Part shown: positions 1 to 6,958 of the stretch, piece after piece
Numbering within the stretch: the stretch's first letter is position 1
Layout: every line of letters starts with the position of its first letter
Origin: Erysipelotrichia bacterium
GTDB taxonomy: Bacteria; Bacillota_I; Bacilli_A; RFN20; CAG-826
Reading direction: 5' to 3'
NCBI GenBank assembly: GCA_012511695.1
Contig: JAAZFO010000048.1
Span: forward strand, 1 to 18,368
Length of the DNA: 18,368 nt
The notes under the pieces: model-generated
What the model saw: the letters and a program-made list of their open reading frames with translations, nothing else
What the model was told of the DNA's origin: nothing
The model's database searches: none
Program-made: the position numbers and the translations under genes

Positions 1-76
1 CATCTCCAGTTCCTCCACAAGCCACTAAAAGTGCAGCCAAAGAAACCAAAAGAAAACTTTTAAAATACTTTTTCAT
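1..76 (-). CDS. N-terminus of a secreted lipoprotein (partial, runs off the left edge)
   Basis: Only the first 25 codons are present. They read as a textbook lipoprotein signal peptide: a basic N-terminus (MKKYFKS), a hydrophobic core (FLLVSLAALLV) and the lipobox LVAC, with Cys20 as the expected lipidated residue, followed by a flexible GGTG stretch. The product would be processed by Lgt and signal peptidase II and tethered to the outer face of the membrane. The ATG at 76 has a Shine-Dalgarno GGAGA at 84-88, 7 nt away, which supports the start. It lies on the same strand as rpiB, 157 nt downstream of it, and is probably transcribed separately. The mature protein is outside the window, so substrate-binding protein, foldase or other lipoprotein cannot be told apart. 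Confidence 0.8.
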   Translation of the reverse strand, partial: MKKYFKSFLLVSLAALLVACGGTGD

Positions 77-233
77 AAAAAAATCTCCATTAATATATTT
101 AGTCTTTCACGAAAAAGGCATTTTTTCAATGATTACTCATAGAACATGGCTTCATCAAACTATTGTTTTATCTAAACAACGCAAAATTAACAAAAATAAA
201 TAATTTTACTTTTTTATATTTTTAAAAAGAATA

Positions 234-671
234 TTATTTTTCAACATCTTTACTCATTTGAACTCGGAGAGCGTGTCTGCCTCCTTGAAACTCAGCGTTT
301 AGAAAAATATTTACCCTTTCTTTCGCTTCTTCGAATGTTGTAGACAGCGCTCCAAAAGTAATCACATTAGCATCATTGTGTTCGCGCATTAGACGCGCTA
401 CTTCATTGTTATAACCAACGCCCGCTCTCACACCTTTAATTTTATTAGCAGCTATGGCTACACCTTCACCAGTAGCGCAAATAATAATGCCTAATTGCGC
501 CACCCCATCTTTCACTAAATTAGCTGCTTTTGCAGAAAAAAGAGGATAATGGCAAGACTCGGTAGAAAAAGTACCCACATCTTCTACTTTATGGCCTAAA
601 TCAAGTAAATATTGTTTAAGCTGCTCTTTTAAATGAAAGCCAGCATGATCACAAGCAAGTGCAATTTTCAT
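234..671 (-). CDS. rpiB: RpiB/LacAB-family sugar-phosphate isomerase (probable ribose-5-phosphate isomerase B)
   Basis: Probably interconverts ribose 5-phosphate and ribulose 5-phosphate in the non-oxidative pentose phosphate pathway, in the cytosol. The 145-residue length is normal. Visible family motifs are CDHAG at 7-11, the catalytic-type Cys65 in the active-site loop, AANK at 74-77, HND at 98-100 (His99 matches the E. coli active-site His) and GGRHALRV near the C-terminus. Two motifs differ from typical RpiB: the loop is CATGEG rather than CGTGIG, and HYPLF replaces DYPxx; HYP also occurs in LacB, so a different phosphosugar substrate is possible. A strong ribosome site AAGGTGG sits just upstream of the ATG. 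It follows prmC by 62 nt on the same strand, resembling the B. subtilis prfA-prmC...rpiB neighbourhood with the intervening genes lost. Confidence 0.88.
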   Translation of the reverse strand: MKIALACDHAGFHLKEQLKQYLLDLGHKVEDVGTFSTESCHYPLFSAKAANLVKDGVAQLGIIICATGEGVAIAANKIKGVRAGVGYNNEVARLMREHNDANVITFGALSTTFEEAKERVNIFLNAEFQGGRHALRVQMSKDVEK

Positions 672-733
672 AATTAAATACCACCTTACTTTTATCTTAG
701 CTTAAATTAATGTCATTAAACACCAATAACCGA

Positions 734-1567
734 TTAATTTTTGCTCTCAACAAATAAAAAGCGCGTCTTTCCATAGAGGTCTTTTTCAAATGTATAGTTT
801 GCTTCTATGCAACATTGTTTAAGGAGAGCGGTCAATGGCAATTCCATCTCTTCACCGATCTCAAAGCAGAGTAAATATTTATCATTCAATACTCGATTCA
901 TATCTTGAAAAATCATCTCATAAAATTTAGTGAATGGAGAGGCCAATAAAGCTAGATGTGGCTCCTCTTTCCAAGTTTTTGAGTCGATTGTTGAGGGGTC
1001 ATCGATGTAAGGGGGGTTACAAATAATAACGTCCACCTTGATTTCTCTTTCAATAAGAGGTCTAAGCATATCGCCAACAAAAGTATGCGCCTGGGTTAAA
1101 CCAAAAAATTCAATATTTTAATCGGCGACTTTAATAGCTTTGTGGTCGATTTCCGACAAATAAATAATATAATCGGTTTGCGCTAAAGCTACACTAATGC
1201 CAATTGCCCCACTCCCAGTACAAATATCAGCGACTTTTAGTTTTTTGTCACCAAATTTTTGCTTGATTTTTTCAAGTGATAACACCACTAGTTGTTCAGT
1301 TTCTTGTCGAGGAATGAGTACGTGTTTATCGATATAAAAAGGTCGATTCAAAAAATAGGATTTATTAAAAACATATTCGATCATTTCACCCTTTAGATAT
1401 CGTTCCATAGCGCGACAAAAAGTAGCGTAATTTTTTGTTTTTAAATCAAAGTTCATCGCTAACTGCGTGTGTGTAAAACCATTTACTTGTTCTAAAGCAA
1501 AAAAGATCACACTATTAGGGATACCTTCTTTTTGATACCGGAAAAACAGTTCGCGATTAGTCGACAT
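734..1567 (-). pseudogene. prmC: prmC (release-factor glutamine methyltransferase), interrupted by one in-frame TAA
   Basis: PrmC methylates the Gln of the GGQ motif in release factors. Reading from ATG 1567, residues 1-149 contain the conserved LIPRQETE (84-91) and the SAM-binding motif DICTGSGAIG (114-123). Codon 150 is TAA (1118-1120). The same frame then continues without any shift: 16 codons (NIEFFGLTQAHTFVGD) lead into the C-terminal part with the catalytic NPPYI at 184-188, ending at 734. Total length if read through is 277 residues, the usual size. Because the two halves are in one frame and nothing is missing, a single base substitution accounts for the break. The start lies 2 nt after the prfA stop with only a weak ribosome site, so it is probably translationally coupled. 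Alternatives are a sequencing error, a recent nonsense mutation or readthrough. The C-terminal piece has an internal ATG (1069) but no SAM motif and is unlikely to work alone. Confidence 0.85.
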
Positions 1568-1569
1568 AC

Positions 1570-2652
1570 TTATTCGCCTATGATTTTTTGCGATTGATCG
1601 TAATGAATAAGAGCCTCAATAATTTCGTCTAATTCGCCTTCAATGACACGGTCTAGTTTTTGTAAGGTAAAACCAATGCGATGATCAGTGACACGGTTTT
1701 GTGGATAATTATACGTTCTAATTTTTTCTGAGCGTTCGCCAGTTCCGATTTTAAGACGCCTCTCACTGCCAATTTTTTCTTGTTGTTCCGCTAACATATT
1801 GGCGTACATTTTAGTTCTAAGCATTTGCATAGCAATTTCTCGATTTTGAAGTTGAGACCTCTCGGTTTGGCAAGTCGCAACTGTCCCGGTAGGAATGTGC
1901 GTAATCCGCACTGCAGATTCAGTTTTGTTAACACTCTGCCCGCCCGCGCCTTGAGAATGAAAAGTGTCGAGTTGTAAATCACTAGGGTTAATTTGAACAT
2001 CAATTTCTTCAGCTTCTGGCATGACTAAAACAGTCGCTGTGCTCGTATGAATGCGCCCTGAGGCTTCAGTCCTAGGCACTCTTTGTACGCGATGAGCCCC
2101 ACTTTCAAATTTAAGCTTTGAATAAACACGCTTACCGCTAATCTTAAAAGACACCATGGCAAAGCCACCAGACTCTGAATAATTTTCATCCAAAATTTGG
2201 ATTTTCCACCCCTGGTCTTCTGCATAACGGGTATACATTCTAAACAAATCGCCAGCAAAAATATTAGCTTCATCGCCACCGACCGCGCCTCTGACTTCAA
2301 CAATGATGTTCTTATCATCATTAGGGTCACGCGGTAAGAGCATTTCTTTTAAAGCTGCTATGAGTTTAATTTGTTCACGTTCCAAACGCTTTACTTCTTC
2401 TTTGCCCATTTCTGAAAGTTCGGCATCAGAATCGTGACTCAATTCTTTCGCTTCAGCAAGTTCTGCTTTATTTTTTTTAAATTGCAAAAAAGCACTTACT
2501 TGTGGTTCGAGAACTGCTCTTTCTTTAGATATCTCTTTAAAACGATTGATATCTTTAAACGCCTCTTCAGAAACTAGTTCAGCATCAATCTCTTTAAGTC
2601 TTTTTTCTGCAATGGTCAGACGTTGATATATGTTTTCTTCCATAATAGTCAT
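1570..2652 (-). CDS. prfA: Peptide chain release factor 1 (RF1)
   Basis: Recognises UAA and UAG in the ribosomal A site and triggers peptide release. The full 360-residue length is normal for RF1. Domains are an N-terminal coiled-coil-rich region (about 1-110), the PCRF region with RGAVGGDEANIFAGDLFRMY (121-140), the stop-codon reading tripeptide PxT as PRT (193-195) inside RVQRVPRTEASGRIHTSTATV-type sequence, and the catalytic GGQ (237-239). Two in-frame ATGs are possible: 2652 and 2643. The only Shine-Dalgarno-like sequence, AGGGTAG, lies 4-5 nt from the first and about 13 nt from the second; homologues usually begin close to the second, so the first four residues are uncertain. prmC, the enzyme that modifies this GGQ, follows 2 nt downstream. 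Confidence 0.96.
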   Translation of the reverse strand: MTIMEENIYQRLTIAEKRLKEIDAELVSEEAFKDINRFKEISKERAVLEPQVSAFLQFKKNKAELAEAKELSHDSDAELSEMGKEEVKRLEREQIKLIAALKEMLLPRDPNDDKNIIVEVRGAVGGDEANIFAGDLFRMYTRYAEDQGWKIQILDENYSESGGFAMVSFKISGKRVYSKLKFESGAHRVQRVPRTEASGRIHTSTATVLVMPEAEEIDVQINPSDLQLDTFHSQGAGGQSVNKTESAVRITHIPTGTVATCQTERSQLQNREIAMQMLRTKMYANMLAEQQEKIGSERRLKIGTGERSEKIRTYNYPQNRVTDHRIGFTLQKLDRVIEGELDEIIEALIHYDQSQKIIGE

Positions 2653-2665
2653 TCTACCCTAAAGT

Positions 2666-2674
2666 ATTTTAGCA
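2666..2674 (-). promoter_or_regulatory. Candidate extended -10 promoter for prfA
   Basis: On the minus strand the sequence TGCTAAAAT gives a TG motif one base ahead of a TAAAAT hexamer. No good -35 is seen at 16-18 nt. A start site about 7 nt downstream would fall near 2659, leaving a leader of under 20 nt and little room for a ribosome site. Inference from sequence match only. Confidence 0.35.
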
Positions 2675-2746
2675 TACCTATCACCCCAGAAAAAGAACGA
2701 AGTCTTTGTATTAATAGAATATTAACGTTTCACCATTTTGGTCTTT

Positions 2747-2757
2747 TGTTATATACT
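2747..2757 (+). promoter_or_regulatory. Candidate promoter for the dnaX operon
   Basis: TGTTATATACT contains an extended -10 (TG, one base, TATATA at 2750-2755) or alternatively TATACT at 2752-2757. A weak -35 such as TTCACC at 2729-2734 sits 17 nt upstream of the TATACT reading. Transcription would begin around 2762, just ahead of the GGGTGA ribosome site at 2764-2769, so the leader would be only about 12 nt. This is the only obvious promoter for the nine-kilobase plus-strand operon. Confidence 0.4.
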
Positions 2758-2773
2758 TAATGCGGGTGATTTT

Positions 2774-4438
2774 ATGGCATATAAAGCATTATATCGGACA
2801 TATCGGCCTGGCACTTTTGAAGAAGTCGCCGGTCAAGAACACATCGTTAAAACGTTGAAAAATGCTTTAATGACGAACAAATTAGCACACGCTTATTTAT
2901 TTGCCGGCCCAAGAGGGACGGGTAAAACATCCATGGCTAAGTTGCTAGCTAAGGCTTTAAACTGCGATGAAGGTTTTGGACATTTATGTAATGTTTGCAA
3001 AAATTGTCGAGCGATCAATGATGGCACACATCCAGATGTTTTAGAACTTGATGCCGCCTCTAATAATGGGGTTGCCGAAATCAGAGAACTAATTGATAAA
3101 GTCAAATATGGGACCATTCTTGGTCGTTATAAAGTTTACATCATCGATGAAGTCCATATGCTTTCTACTGGTGCTTTTAATGCATTGCTTAAAACCCTAG
3201 AAGAGCCACCCGAGCACGTTATTTTTATTTTAGCGACAACTGAACCACACAAGATTTTACCGACTATACTTTCTCGTGTTCAAAGATATGATTTTACTAA
3301 ATTGAGTGACACCGATATCCAAAATCGTCTCAAAGAAGTCCTAGCGCAAGAAAAGATTGCTTACAATGGAGAAGCAGTAAAAATTATTGTTTCCTTAGCT
3401 GAAGGCGGGATGAGAGATGCCTTGTCAATGCTCGATCAAGTACTCGCTTATTCCAACAACCGTTTAGACGTTAAAGACATTCTTGACATTTTTGCGCTCG
3501 AATCAAAAGAAGAAAAAATCGCTTTATTAACCGCGATTATTAATAAAGATATCGGCGATGTCTTAAAAAGAATTAACCATTATATTTCCTTGGGCACTGA
3601 TATCAAACGTTTAACTGATGATTTGCTAGTCATATTAAAAGACATCTTGATTTACCAGTCTTCACGCGCTTTGAGTTGTTTAGAAGTGCTCAACGAAGAA
3701 GAAGTGAAAGCTTTCATGAAAAACCTGAATGTTGAAGAAACGATGCATATGATCGATATCATCATGGATGCTCAAAAAGATTATCGGGTTGTCCCTTCGA
3801 TCATCTCTTTGTTTCAAATCACTATTTTAAAACTCGTGGTTGCCAAAAAAAATGGCCGCACTGATCCTGTTTCTGAAGTGCAACCTAAACCTTCTGATCC
3901 AGTTGTTAAAAAACAGCAGCCAGCAAAGCAGGAAAAGTCTATATCGTTACTAGATGATCCTAAAATAGAAAACTCTCAAGTCGTTTTATCAAAAGACATC
4001 CTCACCATCAAAGGTGTAGCTAAAGATGATTCGTTTTATATCGACGATGAACTGATGATCGATATCATGGTTGACGCTAAAAAAGAAATCAAAAATCAAT
4101 TACTCAGCAGCTGGAATGATCTCAAAAAAATTATTGCGCATCCGAATTTAGGAAAAGCAGCGATGACATTAGTTGATGGTCGCCCACTTGTGGCCTCCTC
4201 TAAAGTGCTCATTGTCACCTATCAATTTCAAAATATTGCTGAAAAAGCTAATCTCTTGGTTAATCAAGAAGATATGCAAAACGTTGTTCAGACCACATTT
4301 GGCAAAAAGATGTTTGTTTATGCCGTTTCTCGTAAAGAGTCGGTCCGTCTACAACAAAACTACTTGAATAAGTTACAAATAAATAAGTTGCCCAAGGCTA
4401 GTAATGTAAAAATTGAATACGAAGGAGATAACGACTAA
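2774..4438 (+). CDS. dnaX: DNA polymerase III subunit tau/gamma (clamp loader)
   Basis: ATPase motor of the clamp loader that loads the sliding clamp and joins polymerase to helicase. I start it at ATG 2774 (MAYKALYRTYRP, the classic DnaX N-terminus), preceded by GGGTGA, rather than at ATG 2738, 12 codons upstream; this gives 554 residues. Visible motifs: Walker A GPRGTGKT (45-52), zinc cysteines C64, C72, C75, C78, Walker B IIDEVHM (123-129), sensor 1 ATTEPHK (154-160) and the arginine-finger SR at 167-168, where the usual SRC reads SRV. The ATPase and collar domains end near residue 355. A Pro/Lys-rich linker and a divergent tau-specific C-terminus follow. An A8 run at codons 358-360 may allow a short gamma form (separate entry). 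The stop overlaps the ybaB start (TAATG). Confidence 0.96.
   Translation: MAYKALYRTYRPGTFEEVAGQEHIVKTLKNALMTNKLAHAYLFAGPRGTGKTSMAKLLAKALNCDEGFGHLCNVCKNCRAINDGTHPDVLELDAASNNGVAEIRELIDKVKYGTILGRYKVYIIDEVHMLSTGAFNALLKTLEEPPEHVIFILATTEPHKILPTILSRVQRYDFTKLSDTDIQNRLKEVLAQEKIAYNGEAVKIIVSLAEGGMRDALSMLDQVLAYSNNRLDVKDILDIFALESKEEKIALLTAIINKDIGDVLKRINHYISLGTDIKRLTDDLLVILKDILIYQSSRALSCLEVLNEEEVKAFMKNLNVEETMHMIDIIMDAQKDYRVVPSIISLFQITILKLVVAKKNGRTDPVSEVQPKPSDPVVKKQQPAKQEKSISLLDDPKIENSQVVLSKDILTIKGVAKDDSFYIDDELMIDIMVDAKKEIKNQLLSSWNDLKKIIAHPNLGKAAMTLVDGRPLVASSKVLIVTYQFQNIAEKANLLVNQEDMQNVVQTTFGKKMFVYAVSRKESVRLQQNYLNKLQINKLPKASNVKIEYEGDND
3845..3881 (+). other. Candidate slippery site for a short DnaX (gamma) product
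   Basis: Eight consecutive A residues (3845-3852) fall in frame as AAA AAA AAT, at codons 358-360 of dnaX, exactly at the boundary between the collar domain and the charged linker. After a -1 shift, or one extra A added by RNA polymerase, the reading is Lys, then TGG CCG CAC and a TGA stop at 3862-3864, giving a product of about 363 residues. Five nt after the A run, GCACT (3858-3862) can pair with AGTGC (3877-3881). In E. coli a similar A-rich heptamer plus stem makes gamma by frameshifting, and in Thermus an A9 run does it by transcriptional slippage. No upstream Shine-Dalgarno-like stimulator is evident, and another A8 run occurs early in ppdK, so the run alone is not proof. Confidence 0.4.
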
Positions 4439-4740
4439 TGAACATCCAACAAATGATGGCGCAAGCCCAAAAAATGCAAAGACAGCTAAAGAAAGCCTTA
4501 ACGGAGCTCGCCTCTAAACAATTTATCGTCACTAAAGGTGGAGCGGTGAACGTCGTCGTTCTCGGCAACAAAACTATAAAAACAATTGAAATTAAAAATG
4601 ACGCTTTTAACGCTGATGATAAAGAGATGGTGGAAGAGATGGTCGTTCTTGCGATCAATGAGGCATTAGCTAATATTCAAGCTGAAGAAGAGGCCATCAA
4701 TGAACGGATTACTGGAAAATCAGGAGGCTTTGGCTTTTAA
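4438..4740 (+). CDS. ybaB: YbaB/EbfC family nucleoid-associated protein
   Basis: Small dimeric DNA-binding protein of the YbaB/EbfC family, thought to bind the nucleoid; its precise role is unsettled in most species. The 100-residue length is typical. The N-terminus MNIQQMMAQAQKMQRQL is the characteristic Met/Gln-rich helix, followed by a central strand region (VNVVVLGNKTIKTIEI) and a C-terminal acidic helix and Gly-rich tail. The start overlaps the dnaX stop as TAATG and has a good AGGAG site about 10 nt upstream. Its own stop overlaps the recR start in the same way. The dnaX-ybaB-recR order is one of the most conserved in bacteria, which secures the assignment despite the small size. Confidence 0.94.
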   Translation: MNIQQMMAQAQKMQRQLKKALTELASKQFIVTKGGAVNVVVLGNKTIKTIEIKNDAFNADDKEMVEEMVVLAINEALANIQAEEEAINERITGKSGGFGF

Positions 4741-5336
4741 TGGAAAAATTAAAGGCGTTAGTGCGACTAGAAGAGTCGCTAATAAAATTACCTAGCGTTG
4801 GCAGGCGCAGCGCTGAGCGAATGGCTTATGCTCTTTTGAATATGGTTGAAGATGATTTGCTTGAATTTGCTGCGGCCCTCACCAATCTTAAAAAAGCGAT
4901 TAAAACATGTCCGACGTGTGGCTTTTTAACCGAAACTGAGCAGTGTGCCATTTGTGAGGATCGTGACCGTGATAACACCGTCTTAATGGTGGTCTCTTTT
5001 CCTAAAGATGTCATCGCCTTAGAAAAGGCTGAAACTTATCGTGGTTTATATCATGTTTTAAATGGAGTGATTTCTTTAAGCAAAGGCGTTAGCGTTAGTG
5101 ACTTAAATATCGATTCATTAATCAAGCGTTTAAGTAAAAACGATTTTAAAGAAGTAATCATTGCCACGCAGCCGACCATTGAAGGCGAAACCACCGCTCT
5201 TTACCTTGCAAAAACACTCGCTGGAAAAGTTGAGGCTGTGACCCGTTTAGCCTATGGTTTACCGATGGGCGGTAATCTTGATTATACGGATGCGTTAACT
5301 TTATCTAAAGCCGTTGAAGGGCGCAGAAAATTATAG
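4740..5336 (+). CDS. recR: Recombination protein RecR
   Basis: Works with RecO (and RecF) to load RecA onto single-stranded DNA at gaps. The 198-residue length is normal. Order of parts: helix-hairpin-helix LPSVGRRSAERMAY (17-30), zinc site with C57, C60, C69, C72, Toprim domain from about 80 with PKDVIALEK (88-96) and TQPTIEGE (143-150), and the Walker-B-like C-terminal GLPMGGNLDYTDALTLSKA. One deviation: where many RecR proteins have VVE or VVQ before the PKD motif, this one has VVSFP, so the first Toprim acidic position is Ser86. The start overlaps the ybaB stop by one base. Its TAG stop lies 2 nt before the ribosome site of tmk. Confidence 0.95.
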   Translation: MEKLKALVRLEESLIKLPSVGRRSAERMAYALLNMVEDDLLEFAAALTNLKKAIKTCPTCGFLTETEQCAICEDRDRDNTVLMVVSFPKDVIALEKAETYRGLYHVLNGVISLSKGVSVSDLNIDSLIKRLSKNDFKEVIIATQPTIEGETTALYLAKTLAGKVEAVTRLAYGLPMGGNLDYTDALTLSKAVEGRRKL

Positions 5337-5349
5337 GTGGAGGATAAGT

Positions 5350-5964
5350 ATGTTTATTACGATAGAAGGTCCAGAAGGTTCTGGCAAAACAACCGCTGTT
5401 GATGACGCTGTCAAAAAATTAAAGGCTATGGATTATCAAATCGTTCGTACTCGCGAGCCTGGTGGCACGCCGATTAGCGAACAAATTCGGAACGTCATTC
5501 TCGATAAAAATAATACGGCCATGGATAAAAGAACCGAGGCCTTACTTTATGCCGCTTCCCGAAGGCAACATTTAGTGGAAAAAATATGGCTCGCAATTAA
5601 AGAAGGCAAAATTGTTATTTGTGATCGTTATCTGGACTCTTCATTGGCTTATCAAGGTGGTGCCAGACAATTAGGAATTGAAAACATTCTAACCGTGAAT
5701 GAATTCGCTACTGAAGGCACATTTCCAGATCTAACTCTTTTAATTGATATTGAGCCCGAAATTGGTTTAGCACGCATCATGAAAAATGTTGATCGCGAAG
5801 TCAATCGTTTGGATTTAGAAAAATTAGACTTTCATCAAAAAGTCAGACAAACCTTTTTACAATTAGCCAAACGTTATCCTGAGCGTTATGTGATTATCGA
5901 TGCTTCTAAAGATCGTGAAACGGTTGCTAAAGCTACATTAGACGCCATTCTTGCCAGATTATGA
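5350..5964 (+). CDS. tmk: Thymidylate kinase
   Basis: Phosphorylates dTMP to dTDP with ATP, an essential step in dTTP synthesis. I start it at ATG 5350, which has GGAGG at 5339-5343 and gives the usual MFITIEGPEGSGKTT N-terminus; an upstream ATG at 5314 lies inside recR and has no such site. The product has 204 residues. Visible motifs: P-loop GPEGSGKT (7-14), REPGGT (35-40), the DRY motif at 92-94 followed by SSLAYQG, and a lid region around MKNVDREVNR (144-153). Placement between recR and holB is as in B. subtilis, although the small genes found there between tmk and holB (yaaQ/darA, yaaR) are absent. The stop overlaps the holB start as ATGA. Confidence 0.96.
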   Translation: MFITIEGPEGSGKTTAVDDAVKKLKAMDYQIVRTREPGGTPISEQIRNVILDKNNTAMDKRTEALLYAASRRQHLVEKIWLAIKEGKIVICDRYLDSSLAYQGGARQLGIENILTVNEFATEGTFPDLTLLIDIEPEIGLARIMKNVDREVNRLDLEKLDFHQKVRQTFLQLAKRYPERYVIIDASKDRETVAKATLDAILARL

Positions 5965-6956
5965 AAGTTGAAAATTATTTAAAAAACTATCAACACGTGG
6001 TTTATCAAACCTTTCTCAATTCTTTGACTTCAGGAAAACTAAATCACGCTTATTTAATCGTTGGTAATCAGGGAGCTCCTTTGTTAGAAGTAGCAAAATA
6101 TTTTGGCAAATCGATTATTTGCGACAACCCTTCACCGCTGGATTGTGATGAATGTATTTCTTGTTTAAGGGTGGACGGTGATAGTTATCTATACTATTTG
6201 GTTTTTGATGGCAGTAAAGCAACGATCAAAAAAGAAGTCGTCATTAAAATTGAAAGTACTTTTGATAAAGAAGCTTTTGAAAGTAAGGGTATACGTGTCT
6301 ATATTTTGCACCTCGTCGAGAACATGACTCTTGAGGCCATTAATAGTATTCTTAAAATACTGGAAGAGCCGGGTAAGCAAATTTATGCTTTTTTAACAAC
6401 AAATAACGAAAGCGGTGTCTTGCCAACAATCATTTCTCGCTGTCAACTTTTACACTTAAAACAAATCGATAAAGCGATCGTCATGGAAGAAGCTGTCAAT
6501 CTCGGTGTCGACGTTAAAGATGCTGAACTGTTAGCTTGTTTTTATAATGACGGTGAATTAATTAAAGAAATCCTTGATAATCCTGAGCAAAATATTGCCT
6601 TTATGACTGCAAAAAACTGTTTTGAAGCGACGATAAAAGCAATCGATGAAGGTTCAGTTGATGACTTCACTTATTTCGCTCAAAGCCAAGTGGCTCGCCA
6701 AATCAGAACCAGAGAAGCAATCCGTTATTTTCTCAACATGTTAGTCGTTGCCTTTGAGGACTTAATCGCTATTAAAAATGATGAACCGCCTTTTTTACAA
6801 ACTTATGCTACAATATTATATCGTCTCGTAAACAAGCTTTCTCACCATGAAGAAAGTTTAATCGAGTTTCTAAAATGTACGACGGCGGTCAACACCAATG
6901 TAAACATTGCCCTATTAATTGACCACATCTTTTACACAATCAAAAAAGAGGACTAA
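5961..6956 (+). CDS. holB: DNA polymerase III delta-prime subunit
   Basis: Non-motor member of the clamp loader that works with DnaX and delta. The 331-residue protein has the AAA+ fold with delta-prime hallmarks: a decayed P-loop (GNQGAPL at 35-41, lacking the GKT), zinc-binding C54, C62, C65, C68, a degenerate Walker B (VYILHLVENMT, 113-123) followed by ILKILEEPG (130-138), and an intact SRC arginine finger at 159-161. The loss of the P-loop together with a kept SRC is expected for delta-prime and not a sign of decay. Translation probably depends on coupling to tmk, since the start sits in the ATGA overlap and no clear ribosome site is seen. ricT begins 2 nt after its stop. Confidence 0.93.
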   Translation: MKVENYLKNYQHVVYQTFLNSLTSGKLNHAYLIVGNQGAPLLEVAKYFGKSIICDNPSPLDCDECISCLRVDGDSYLYYLVFDGSKATIKKEVVIKIESTFDKEAFESKGIRVYILHLVENMTLEAINSILKILEEPGKQIYAFLTTNNESGVLPTIISRCQLLHLKQIDKAIVMEEAVNLGVDVKDAELLACFYNDGELIKEILDNPEQNIAFMTAKNCFEATIKAIDEGSVDDFTYFAQSQVARQIRTREAIRYFLNMLVVAFEDLIAIKNDEPPFLQTYATILYRLVNKLSHHEESLIEFLKCTTAVNTNVNIALLIDHIFYTIKKED

Positions 6957-6958
6957 TT

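Noticed and set aside
114..127. GAAAAA/TTTTTC inverted repeat ahead of the lipoprotein gene as a terminator for rpiB
   Set aside because: The arms are almost purely A/T, no T run follows in the rpiB direction, and it is more than 100 nt from the rpiB stop.
2072..2080. RF1 stop-reading tripeptide PRT instead of PAT or PVT
   Set aside because: The middle residue of the PxT motif is variable in RF1 across bacteria, so PRT is not evidence of altered stop recognition.
2738..2773. Upstream ATG start for dnaX adding MVFCYILNAGDF
   Set aside because: The conserved N-terminus begins at MAYKALYRTYRP, the extra codons overlap the predicted promoter, and GGGTGA precedes the ATG at 2774.
5314..5349. Upstream ATG start for tmk adding 12 codons
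   Set aside because: It overlaps the end of recR without a ribosome site, while ATG 5350 has GGAGG and yields the canonical N-terminus.
6063..6083. Broken P-loop in HolB
   Set aside because: Loss of the ATP-binding P-loop is normal for delta-prime subunits, while its SRC arginine finger is intact.
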